Part shown: in pieces, positions 1 through 6,140 of the stretch
Layout of the letters: every line of letters starts with the position of its first letter
Position numbering within the stretch: the stretch's first letter is position 1
Source of the DNA: Betaproteobacteria bacterium
GTDB taxonomy: Bacteria; Pseudomonadota; Gammaproteobacteria; Burkholderiales; Usitatibacteraceae
Direction: 5' to 3'
Assembly (NCBI GenBank): GCA_012274175.1
Contig: JAAOZZ010000227.1
Coordinates: 1 to 13,215, forward strand
Length of the DNA: 13,215 nt
Program-made: the position numbers and the translations under genes
Notes under the pieces: model-generated
Told to the model about the DNA's origin: nothing
The model's database searches: none
What the model saw: only the letters and a program-made list of their open reading frames with translations

Positions 1-366
1 GCACATGACCGCGCAACGCTCGGCGCGACCGCGTTCGAGAAGCTGCGCGAGGCCCGCGCGAAACGGGGCCGTCATCGCGTAGTCGGCGTAGTTGTGGAAG
101 CTCTGGTTGTCCCAGAAACCGTTCACTTCCGGGGCGACGTCGCGGCTACGCGGCCGCAGGCCTCCCAGCGCCGGCATGTGCTCGTAGGCGATGCCGACGG
201 CCGACAGGGCGCCGGGCAAGGCATCGGAGTTGTATTGCGGGTTGGTCCGCGACCGAGGCACCGTACGAACGTCGATCACCCGCGCCACCTCGTTCGGCCG
301 CAGCAGCGCCGTGAACTCGTCGATGGCGCGGGTGGAGTGTCCGATGGTGAAGAAAGGTTGCGTCAG
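1..366 (-). CDS. DUF488 family protein, 5' part (runs off left edge)
   Basis: The visible 122 codons encode the N-terminal two thirds of a DUF488 protein, a family of small uncharacterised cytoplasmic proteins. The family's opening TIGHSTR is at residues 7-13. It is followed by VIDVRTVPRSRTNPQYN, the GLGGLR-like segment (here PALGGLRPRSRD), the FHNYADYAM segment, and CAVMC at the window edge, where the family's conserved CAE...C motif begins. No ATG, GTG or TTG lies in frame between the upstream stop (412-414) and the conserved part. The only usual initiator is CTG at 366, which gives the peptide start MTQPFFTIGHSTR, the normal family length. A GGGGG run 4-5 nt upstream is a weak ribosome binding site. 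The gene begins one base after the stop of an apparent gene remnant (368-499), so it may once have been translated by coupling. The family is clear, the start is uncertain, and the biochemical role is unknown. Confidence 0.85.
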   Translation of the reverse strand, partial: MTQPFFTIGHSTRAIDEFTALLRPNEVARVIDVRTVPRSRTNPQYNSDALPGALSAVGIAYEHMPALGGLRPRSRDVAPEVNGFWDNQSFHNYADYAMTAPFRAGLAQLLERGRAERCAVMC

Positions 367-367
367 G

Positions 368-499
368 CTACCCCCACTGGGCCCCGGCGGCGATCTGGCC
401 GGTCGCGGCGTTCATCCGGTTGAAGAAGCTTACCAGCGAGATCCACGTGACCAATGCCGCCGGCGTCTTCTCACCGAGATCGGCGCCGTGTAGCCCAGG
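368..499 (-). pseudogene. Possible 3' remnant of a carboxymuconolactone decarboxylase-like gene
   Basis: This is a 43-residue open stretch ending in TAG at 370-368, with an in-frame TAA at 500-502 just upstream and no plausible start. Its peptide, with the core WISLVSFFNRMNAATGQ, resembles the C-terminal helix of carboxymuconolactone decarboxylase/AhpD-type proteins (the pattern INxxNRxNxATxQ). I cannot find the rest of such a protein in any minus-strand frame up to about 700, so it would be a decayed relic. The resemblance is short and the call is tentative; chance coding-like sequence in GC-rich DNA is the alternative. Confidence 0.3.
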
Positions 500-540
500 T
501 TACTCGTCCCGATGCGCCGACGGCCTTCACCCGCCGGGTG

Positions 541-570
541 TTGACTTCGGACGCATGGCGGACGTATCTT
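541..570 (+). promoter_or_regulatory. Putative sigma70-like promoter of the SOD-rhodanese/chrA operon
   Basis: TTGACT (541-546) and TATCTT (565-570) are separated by 18 bp, close to the TTGACA/TATAAT consensus and standing out in GC-rich surroundings. Transcription would start near 577 and give a leader of about 165 nt before the ATG at 741. No other promoter of this quality is visible before the first gene. No operator palindrome is obvious next to it, and no chrB-like regulator lies in the window. Confidence 0.5.
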
Positions 571-604
571 GCTCGCGGGGGCCACAGGACCCCCGGGAAG
601 TTTC

Positions 605-735
605 CCTCCAAGACGGTGCCCCGTCCAATCCTGGAAGCGTTGCACGCGAGCGGGCACTGTCGTCTCCACGGCAAGACAGTGCGACGTTCGCGGCCCCCGG
701 GCACGCAACGCATCGCCAACGCTTTGCCTTGGAGG
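605..735 (+). promoter_or_regulatory. Structured 5' leader that can sequester the ribosome binding site
   Basis: Three nested pairings are visible. CCTCCAAG (605-612) exactly complements CTTGGAGG (728-735), which contains the Shine-Dalgarno sequence GGAGG (731-735) of the gene at 741. AAGCGTTG (635-642) exactly complements CAACGCTT (717-724). A hairpin spans 645-692: CGCGAGCG (645-652) pairs with CGTTCGCG (685-692) with one G-U, and after a small internal loop GCACTGTC (654-661) pairs with GACAGTGC (675-682). A competing partner exists, because GCGTTGC (637-643) also pairs with GCAACGC (705-711). The fold would hide the ribosome binding site, and the competing helix could release it. No U-tract follows, so it is not a simple terminator. 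It matches no riboswitch class I recognise. Confidence 0.45.
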
Positions 736-740
736 TCACG

Positions 741-1370
741 ATGCGCTACACGCTCAGGCAGATCCACTGCCGCCCCTGGAAGCTGAACGGGCTCTCGTTG
801 AAGCTGATGGAGAGCCATTACGAGAACAACTACGGCGGCGCGCTCCGCCGCCTGAACGCCGTCACCGAGCAGCTCGAGTCGCTCGACATGTACGAGCACG
901 CCTACCACATGGACTTCGGCGCCAACGCCCGGGCCTACGTCGAGACGTTCCTGCGCAACGTCGAATGGCAGGGCGTCGAGGACCGCTACCAACGCGCGGT
1001 AGAGATGCCCGCGCTGCAACCCATCGCGCAGCCGGAGTACGCCGAGCTGCCGAGCATCGGCGTCGAGGAGGTGAAGGAGCGGCTCTCGTCCGGCGAGCCC
1101 CTGCAAGTGATCGACGTGCGTCCGCGCCGCTCGCTCTCGCGCCAGCAGGACATCGCGGAGGGCGTGCTGTGGCGCGATCCGGAACTGATCGAGGACTGGA
1201 TAGGCCAGCTCTCGAAGTCCGACCCCGTGGTCGTGTATTGCGCCTACGGCTTCCACGTCGGCTGCAACACGGCGCGAAGGCTGCGCGAAGCGGGCTTCGA
1301 CGCGAAGTACATGGACAGCGGGCACTCGGGCTGGAAGGCGATCGGCGCCCCGATGAAGCTCGCGACCTGA
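741..1370 (+). CDS. Truncated Fe/Mn superoxide dismutase-rhodanese fusion (ChrC-ChrE-like)
   Basis: This is a 209-residue, probably cytoplasmic protein with two parts. Residues 1-86 align with the ends of an Fe/Mn superoxide dismutase. The N-terminal helix carries the first metal-ligand histidine (H26 in SHYENNYGGAL), and the C-terminal segment has LDMYEHAYHMDF, with the Asp (D49) and His (H53) ligands. Normally about 100 residues separate these; here they are about 20 apart, so the second His ligand region and the substrate-gateway core are absent. Residues 100-206 form a rhodanese domain with Cys167 in CAYGFHVG and a GHSGWK end motif. Rhodaneses transfer sulfane sulfur. The ATG at 741 was chosen because GGAGG lies 5 nt upstream and homology starts at once. 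The gene lies 41 nt before chrA. Separate chrC (SOD) and chrE (rhodanese) genes accompany chrA in C. metallidurans. The fold is clear; dismutase activity is doubtful. Confidence 0.85.
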   Translation: MRYTLRQIHCRPWKLNGLSLKLMESHYENNYGGALRRLNAVTEQLESLDMYEHAYHMDFGANARAYVETFLRNVEWQGVEDRYQRAVEMPALQPIAQPEYAELPSIGVEEVKERLSSGEPLQVIDVRPRRSLSRQQDIAEGVLWRDPELIEDWIGQLSKSDPVVVYCAYGFHVGCNTARRLREAGFDAKYMDSGHSGWKAIGAPMKLAT

Positions 1371-1411
1371 GCCGCCGTCCGCGCCGAAGCTCACGCCACG
1401 CTCATTCCGCC

Positions 1412-2605
1412 ATGGACAAGGTATCGGATCCCTCGATTCCTTCCACCAGTGCCGCGCCGGCCTACTCGCTATGGCAGATGGTGCTCTACATGCTTCGGCT
1501 CGGGACGCTGGGCTTCGGCGGTCCCGTCGCCCTGGCGGGCTACATGCACCGGGATCTCGTCGAGGCTCGGCACTGGATCTCCGAGGGGGACTACAAGGAG
1601 GGTCTCGCCCTCGCGCAGCTGATGCCCGGGCCGCTCGCGGCGCAGCTCGCGATGTACCTCGGGTACGTGCACTACCGCATCCTCGGCGCGACGCTGGTCG
1701 GCTTCGCGTTCGTCGTCCCCTCCTTCCTGATGGTGCTCGCGCTGGGATGGGCTTACGTGCGCTATGGCGGCCTTTCCTGGATGCAGGCGGTGTTCTATGG
1801 CGTGGGCGCCGCGGTGATCGGCATCATCGCGATGAGCGCCTACAAGCTCACTACCAAGAGCGTCCGCAAGGACAAGCTGTTGTGGGCCGTCTATCTCGTC
1901 GCGGCGACCGTCACGGTCGTCACCGAGAACGAGGTCGCCTGGCTCTTCCTCCTCGGCGGCGTGGTCGTGTGGCTGTGGCGCGCGCCGCCGCATTGGACGC
2001 GGCACGGCGCCAATGTGGTCCTGGCCGCGCAGGCGGCGACCGGCGCGAGCATCGCCTCGAGCCTCGACTGGCCGCTGCTGGCGCAAATCGGCGTCTTCTT
2101 CGCCAAGGCCGGGGCCTTCGTATTCGGCTCGGGACTCGCGATCGTGCCATTCCTCTATGGCGGCGTGGTGACCGAAAACCACTGGCTCAACGAGCGGCAG
2201 TTCGTGGACGCCGTGGCCGTGGCGATGATCACGCCGGGACCGGTGGTGATCACCGTCGGGTTCATCGGCTACCTCATCGCAGGATTTGCGGGCGCCATCG
2301 TGGCGGCGCTGGCGACGTTCCTGCCCTGCTATCTCTTCACGATCATCCCCGCACCCTACTTCAAGAAATACGGGAAGCTGCCCGGGCTCATCGCGTTCGT
2401 GGACGGCGTCACGGCGGCCGCGATCGGTGCGATCACCGGAGCCGTGATCGTGCTCGCGCGGCGATCGATCGTCGACGTTCCGACCGCGATCCTCGCCATC
2501 GCAACCCTGGGGCTGCTCTGGAAATTCAAGAAGCTGCAGGAGCCCCTGATCGTCGCCGGCGCCGCGGCGATCGGCCTCATCGCCTATCCGCTGCTGCATG
2601 GGTGA
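1412..2605 (+). CDS. chrA: ChrA-family chromate transporter (two CHR domains)
   Basis: This is a 397-residue inner-membrane protein of the CHR superfamily, which exports chromate from the cytoplasm. It has the duplicated long-chain layout. In the first half, GFGGP (34-38) is followed by LAQLMPGPLAAQLAMYLGY (68-86). In the second half, FFAKAGAFVFGSGLA (229-243) is followed by MITPGPVVITVGFIGY (272-287). About ten hydrophobic segments are separated by short loops, and a basic loop (KLTTKSVRKDK, 145-155) lies between the halves. The ATG at 1412 starts a short polar N-terminus before the first conserved segment. No clear Shine-Dalgarno sequence precedes it, so translation may depend on the upstream gene 41 nt away. 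Length and motifs are normal for ChrA. Some CHR members carry other oxyanions, so the substrate is inferred; the SOD/rhodanese neighbour supports chromate. Confidence 0.9.
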   Translation: MDKVSDPSIPSTSAAPAYSLWQMVLYMLRLGTLGFGGPVALAGYMHRDLVEARHWISEGDYKEGLALAQLMPGPLAAQLAMYLGYVHYRILGATLVGFAFVVPSFLMVLALGWAYVRYGGLSWMQAVFYGVGAAVIGIIAMSAYKLTTKSVRKDKLLWAVYLVAATVTVVTENEVAWLFLLGGVVVWLWRAPPHWTRHGANVVLAAQAATGASIASSLDWPLLAQIGVFFAKAGAFVFGSGLAIVPFLYGGVVTENHWLNERQFVDAVAVAMITPGPVVITVGFIGYLIAGFAGAIVAALATFLPCYLFTIIPAPYFKKYGKLPGLIAFVDGVTAAAIGAITGAVIVLARRSIVDVPTAILAIATLGLLWKFKKLQEPLIVAGAAAIGLIAYPLLHG

Positions 2606-2653
2606 ACCGGCGACGACCATGACCCATGAAACGAAACCCGAGTGGAGGCCCGC

Positions 2654-3274
2654 ATGCATGGATGGTTACTCCCGGCGGCACTGGCCGCGATCGCCATGAG
2701 CGCACGCGCCGAAACGATCGATTTCGACAAGGACCCTGCCGGGGCGCTTCCGCCCGGATGGACCTCGGGGGTTACCGGCAAGGGAAGCTCGCGCTGGATG
2801 GTCGAGGCCGATGCGGGCGCGCCCAGTCCGCCGAACGTGCTCAGGCAATCGGGTTCCGGCGCGTTCCCATGGTGCGTGCGCAAGGATGTGCAGCTCGAAG
2901 ACGGCTTCGTCGAGGTGAAGTTCAAGCCGCTCTCGGGCCGCGAGGACCAGGCGGGCGGCGTGGTGTGGCGCTGGAAGGACGGCGACAACTACTACATCGC
3001 ACGCGCCAACGCGCTCGAGAACAACGTCTCGCTCTACCACACCGAGAACGGGCGGCGAAAGACGATCAAATATGTCGACGCGCCGGTGGCGGGTAGCCAG
3101 TGGCACACGTTGCGCGCCGAATTCCGTGGCACGCGCATCCGCGTCATCCTCGACGGCAAGGCATACATGGAGCTCGACGACAACCAGCTGAAGGGAGCCG
3201 GTGCCGTGGGCGTCTGGACGAAGGCCGACAGCGTGACGGCCTTCGACGACTTTTCCTACGGTCCGGCGAAATAG
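2654..3274 (+). CDS. Secreted LamG/DUF1080-like (concanavalin A-like fold) protein
   Basis: This is a 206-residue protein with a signal peptide (residues 1-19, hydrophobic LLPAALAAIAM, cleavage after ARA), so it is exported to the periplasm. The mature part resembles the jelly-roll domain of the 3-keto-disaccharide hydrolase (DUF1080)/family 16 glycoside hydrolase-like group. Typical pieces are the FVEVKFKPLSG strand, the GGVVWRWKDGDNYYIAR segment, WHTLRAEFRGTRIRVILDGK, and the closing AVGVWTKADSVTAFDDFSYG. I see no clear glycosidase catalytic pair, so it may only bind a ligand. I chose the ATG at 2654 over the in-frame GTG at 2642 because GGAGG (2644-2648) sits 5 nt before it and the signal peptide then begins correctly. 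It lies 48 nt after chrA and 51 nt before the propeller gene, so it is probably in the same operon. Its substrate is unknown. Confidence 0.75.
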   Translation: MHGWLLPAALAAIAMSARAETIDFDKDPAGALPPGWTSGVTGKGSSRWMVEADAGAPSPPNVLRQSGSGAFPWCVRKDVQLEDGFVEVKFKPLSGREDQAGGVVWRWKDGDNYYIARANALENNVSLYHTENGRRKTIKYVDAPVAGSQWHTLRAEFRGTRIRVILDGKAYMELDDNQLKGAGAVGVWTKADSVTAFDDFSYGPAK

Positions 3275-3325
3275 GTACTCGCAAATGCCGACAGCGTTCT
3301 CTCATCCCATGGCCGGTTCGAACCC

Positions 3326-4315
3326 ATGAACGTTCTCCTTCGTGGCGCGGCCGCATGGCCCCTCGTGGTCGCGCTCCATGCCTTGCCGGCCGAGACGCAG
3401 CCCGGCATGGAGCTCGTGTCGACGACGCCGCTGCCCGGCGTCAAGGGACGCATCGACCACTTCGCCGTGGACCTCGAGAGCCATCACGTATTCATCGCCG
3501 CGCTGGGAAACGACACGGTCGAGATGATCGACACGGCGGGCAAGCGGCACCGGAGCATCGCGGGATTCCGCGAGCCGCAGGGCATCGCGTATGTCCCCGA
3601 GTCGAACCGGATCTTCGTCGCGAACGGGGAAGGCGCTCGCGTGGACATCGTCGATGCCTCCTCCCTCGCGGTCCTCGGACGCATCGAGGAACTGGACGAT
3701 GCGGACAACGTCCGGTACGACGCAGGCTCGCGCACGGTGCTGGTCGGGTACGGTGAGGGCGCTCTCGCGATCGTCGATCCGGCCAAGGCGCAAGTGGTCG
3801 GCCGCATTCCGCTGCCGGGCCACCCCGAGTCGTTCCAGCTCGAGCGCAACGGTCCACGCGCCTTCGTCAACGTCCCGGGCGCGCACAAGGTCGTCGTGGT
3901 CGACCGCGTCAAGCGCCGGGTCGTCGCAAGCTGGGACGTGCCGGACGCGGGAGGCAACTTTCCGATGGCGCTGGACGAAGGCAGCCACCGGCTCTTCGTC
4001 GGCGCCCGTTCCCCCGCCGTGATGCTCGTCCTCGACACGAGCTCCGGGAAGGTCGTGGCACGCGCGCCGATCGGCAACGACACCGACGACATCTACTTCG
4101 ACGCCAGGCGCAAACGCGTGTACGTGATCTGCGGCGAGGGCCGCGTCGATGTCTTTCGACAGGAGACGCCCGACCGCTACGTCAGGGAATCGTCGATCAA
4201 GACCGCCCCGCGCGCCCGCACGGGGATCTTCGTGCCCGAGGAGCGGAAGCTGCTCGTCGCCGCCCCGGCGAGCGGTGGCACGGCCGCACGGATCCTCGCC
4301 TACCGCCTGCACTGA
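3326..4315 (+). CDS. Secreted YncE/YVTN-type beta-propeller protein
   Basis: This is a 329-residue protein beginning with a hydrophobic leader (about residues 1-22, ending HALPA), so it is probably periplasmic. The rest is a chain of about 40-residue repeats typical of YVTN/YncE seven-bladed propellers. Examples are HVFIAALGNDTVEMIDTAGK, IFVANGEGARVDIVDASS, VLVGYGEGALAIVDPAK, AFVNVPGAHKVVVVDRVK, LFVGARSPAVMLVLDTSSGK and VYVICGEGRVDVFRQ. Such propellers bind partners or small molecules, and no enzyme motif is visible. The ATG at 3326 has no strong ribosome binding site. A six-codon frame (3309-3329) ends across this ATG (ATGA), so termination there might aid re-initiation. It is the last gene of the plus-strand operon. 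The family is well supported; the link to chromate or redox stress rests only on position. Confidence 0.8.
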   Translation: MNVLLRGAAAWPLVVALHALPAETQPGMELVSTTPLPGVKGRIDHFAVDLESHHVFIAALGNDTVEMIDTAGKRHRSIAGFREPQGIAYVPESNRIFVANGEGARVDIVDASSLAVLGRIEELDDADNVRYDAGSRTVLVGYGEGALAIVDPAKAQVVGRIPLPGHPESFQLERNGPRAFVNVPGAHKVVVVDRVKRRVVASWDVPDAGGNFPMALDEGSHRLFVGARSPAVMLVLDTSSGKVVARAPIGNDTDDIYFDARRKRVYVICGEGRVDVFRQETPDRYVRESSIKTAPRARTGIFVPEERKLLVAAPASGGTAARILAYRLH

Positions 4316-4534
4316 ACGGCTCGTTGCGTGGCCAAACTTACCGCGACATGGGTTCCGCGCACCATGTTCGAGCCCGGTCCGGTGACGACGACAGGTATCG
4401 CCGGCGCTCGCGGCGTTCATCGAGGCGATTCGGGTGCCGGCGAAGCGAAGGACGGCGACGAGGTGAGGGATGCCTGCAGGATTCCGATGACCATGCAAAT
4501 CCGGCCTGCCATGAGCATCATCTTCACATGACGG
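4316..4534. other. Convergent intergenic region; possible 36-residue minus-strand ORF
   Basis: This gap lies between the ends of two converging genes. No clear intrinsic terminator is visible for either side. On the minus strand a small frame (GTG 4527 to TGA 4417, 36 codons) starts 7 nt after the acetyltransferase stop. It encodes a short peptide with a hydrophobic stretch (MMLMAGRICMVIGILQASL), which could be a small membrane or exported peptide. It has no convincing ribosome binding site, so I do not call it a gene. The plus-strand frame 4328-4531 has no recognisable content either. Confidence 0.3.
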
Positions 4535-5353
4535 TCATCCCGAACCAAGCGCCTCGTACGCCCGCGTCCGCATCGGATACGTGTGGCAGACGAAACGGAA
4601 GCCGCGCCGCTCGAGGATCGGCCGGCTCATCGGCGCGGCATCGACCGCGATGTAGGGCACGCCGCGCGCCCGCGCCTGCGCGACGCGCAGCTCGAACAGT
4701 CGCGAGTAGAGGCGTCGGCCACGGTACGCCTCGAGAAGCGCGCCGCCGCACAGCTGGGCAAACCGCGACCCGCCGTGGAATTCGATCCATCCGGCGCCCA
4801 CGACGCGATCCCGGGTGCGCGCGCAGTACAGGCTCGCGGTTCCGGAGATCGGATCGGTCATCTCCCTGAGCGTGCGCGCGAGCCAGGGCAGCCGGCACTT
4901 CCACACATCTTCCCCGAGCCTCGCGATCTCGTCGATCTCTTCCGGGGAGGCCACCGCCACCTCCACGTCGGTTTCGTCGAAAGTGCGAGGTTGCGTCTTG
5001 GCGACGTCGAGCACCATGAGCGCTTCGATGTGGTGGCATGACAAACCCCGCGCCTCGAGGCGCGCCTTGAGATCGTCCGGCTCGTCGAAGTCGTGCAGCT
5101 TCCATTCCGCCTGCCAGCCGCGATCGCGCACATTGGCGAGCTCCTCGGCGATGCGGCGGTCGGCCGCGGACTTCGGGAAGCGGGCGAGCCAGAGGAGCGC
5201 CTCGTCATCCCAGCCCTGCGGATGGTGACGCGTGATGTCCGCATCCACCTCGACGGAATACCCCGGCACCGTGACCGTCCGCCGCTCGGACGCGTATCGC
5301 TCGAACATGTGGCGGCGCCAGCGTGTCGCTTCCCCAAAGGCGGTCATCGGCAT
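4535..5353 (-). CDS. GNAT-family N-acetyltransferase (two-domain)
   Basis: This is a 272-residue cytoplasmic protein. The C-terminal half (about 125-265) is a GNAT fold: DVEVAVASPEEIDEIARLGE begins the domain, VVGAGWIEFHGG is the central strand, and EAYRGRRLYSRLFELRVAQA is the acetyl-CoA-binding motif A (R/Q-x-x-G-x-G/A type, here YRGRRLYSRL). PILERRGFRF is the typical last segment. The N-terminal 110 residues form a separate domain with no motif I recognise. GNATs move an acetyl group from acetyl-CoA to an amine; this acceptor is unknown. The start may be the ATG at 5353 or the in-frame ATG at 5347. The second has a GAG about 6 nt upstream and is at least as likely. A TATAAA (5373-5368) could be its -10 box, giving a very short leader. 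It is transcribed away from the terminator that follows the tRNA gene. Confidence 0.8.
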   Translation of the reverse strand: MPMTAFGEATRWRRHMFERYASERRTVTVPGYSVEVDADITRHHPQGWDDEALLWLARFPKSAADRRIAEELANVRDRGWQAEWKLHDFDEPDDLKARLEARGLSCHHIEALMVLDVAKTQPRTFDETDVEVAVASPEEIDEIARLGEDVWKCRLPWLARTLREMTDPISGTASLYCARTRDRVVGAGWIEFHGGSRFAQLCGGALLEAYRGRRLYSRLFELRVAQARARGVPYIAVDAAPMSRPILERRGFRFVCHTYPMRTRAYEALGSG

Positions 5354-5392
5354 CTCGCGCGGTCGTTTTTATATCTTAATCCGCCTCGAAGC

Positions 5393-5423
5393 AAAAAAAG
5401 CCGCTCATCGGAGCGGCTTTTTT
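5393..5423 (-). terminator. Intrinsic terminator, bidirectional in form, after tRNA-Val
   Basis: A 13-bp perfect stem (AAAAAAGCCGCTC at 5394-5406 against GAGCGGCTTTTTT at 5411-5423) closes a four-base ATCG loop. On the minus strand it ends in seven T residues (complement of A 5393-5399), about 20 nt after the tRNA 3' end, so it terminates the tRNA transcript. The T-tract on the plus strand would let it work in that direction too. Confidence 0.9.
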
Positions 5424-5442
5424 CATCCATGGAACGATGAAC

Positions 5443-5519
5443 TGGTAGGCGCGATTGGACTCGAACCAACGACCCCCACCATGTCAAGGTGGTGCTCTAA
5501 CCAGCTGAGCTACGCGCCT
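5443..5519 (-). tRNA. tRNA-Val (anticodon GAC)
   Basis: A complete 77-nt cloverleaf reads on the minus strand. The acceptor stem is AGGCGCG/CGCGCCT, the D stem GCTC/GAGC, the anticodon stem CCACC/GGTGG with loop TTGACAT, and the T stem GTTGG/CCAAT (one G-U) with loop TTCGAGT. The discriminator is A and the 3' CCA is encoded. Anticodon GAC reads valine codons GUC and GUU. It stands alone, not in a tRNA cluster. No direct repeat or integrase hints that it serves as an attachment site. Confidence 0.97.
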
Positions 5520-5534
5520 GTGATTCGAAGTGAA

Positions 5535-5540
5535 ATTTTA
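5535..5540 (-). promoter_or_regulatory. Putative -10 box of the tRNA-Val gene
   Basis: TAAAAT on the minus strand (5540-5535) ends 15 nt before the first tRNA base. This fits transcription starting near 5528 and 5' trimming by RNase P. No good -35 hexamer is seen; the -35 region falls inside the first codons of the divergent gene that begins at 5556. Confidence 0.45.
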
Positions 5541-5555
5541 GCATAGGGACTCCCC

Positions 5556-6140
5556 ATGACGACTTCCGCCTCCCTCGCCGTGCACCTGCGCGAGGTCGAC
5601 CGCCCCGCCCTTGCAGCCCACTTCCTCGCCTTGGGCGGCGACGATCGCCGGCTGCGCTTCGGGAGCCCCATCTCCGACGAGGCCGTGCAGGCCTATGTCG
5701 AGCGCATCGATTTCCGGGGCGACGGAATCTTCGCCGTGCACGACGACGGCACGCAAATCGTGGCGGCGGTGCACGTGGCCTTCACGGGGGAAAGCGCGGA
5801 GCTGGGGCTTTCCGTGCTGCCGGGCCATCGCGGCCTGGGGCTGGGTGCGGCGCTCTTCACGCGCGCCGTCACGCACCTTCGCAACCGCGGGGCGCGGGAA
5901 GTGTTCGTGCATTGCCTCGCGGAGAACGGCGCGATGATGCACCTCGCGCGCAAGCACCGCATGGGCATCGTGCACGGCGGCTCGGAGGCCGACGCGCGCC
6001 TCGCGGTGGATCCTCCCGACGCCTTCACGATGTACGACGAATGGACGCGGGACTTCCTGGGCGCCTCGGTGCAGTCCTTCGCCCGCTACGCCGCCGCCTG
6101 GAGCCAGAGCCCCTTGAGGTACTCGCCCTCGGGGAAGTGA
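5556..6140 (+). CDS. GNAT-family N-acetyltransferase (single domain)
   Basis: This is a 194-residue cytoplasmic GNAT protein. Early residues HLREVDRPALAAHFLALGGDDRRLRFG form the substrate-side start. IVAAVHVAF and SAELGLSVLPGHRGLGLGAALFTRAV give strand 4 and the acetyl-CoA-binding motif A (HRGLGLG), followed by VFVHCLAENGAMMHLARKHRM. The acceptor substrate is unknown. The ATG at 5556 is preceded by AGGGA (5545-5549) at fair spacing. Its 5' end is divergent from tRNA-Val and only 36 bp away. Its last 55 bp overlap the 3' end of rlmI on the other strand, so the final 18 or so residues (AAAWSQSPLRYSPSGK) lie beyond the GNAT core and are encoded antisense to rlmI. Confidence 0.82.
   Translation: MTTSASLAVHLREVDRPALAAHFLALGGDDRRLRFGSPISDEAVQAYVERIDFRGDGIFAVHDDGTQIVAAVHVAFTGESAELGLSVLPGHRGLGLGAALFTRAVTHLRNRGAREVFVHCLAENGAMMHLARKHRMGIVHGGSEADARLAVDPPDAFTMYDEWTRDFLGASVQSFARYAAAWSQSPLRYSPSGK

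Noticed and set aside
645..692. The leader hairpin as an intrinsic terminator
   Set aside because: No T-tract follows on either strand, and the downstream sequence is C/G-rich.
420..740. A longer start (420) for the SOD-rhodanese gene
   Set aside because: The extra 107 residues resemble no protein, while the ATG at 741 has an ideal GGAGG 5 nt upstream and homology starts there. The upstream stretch is better explained as promoter plus structured leader.
569..1411. An upstream extension of chrA (open frame from 569)
   Set aside because: The first 280 codons run out of frame through the SOD-rhodanese gene and are Arg-rich nonsense. ChrA homology begins only after the ATG at 1412.
5443..5519. 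tRNA-Val as an integration site of a mobile element
   Set aside because: No integrase, no repeated 3' tRNA fragment and no insertion-sequence ends are visible in the window.
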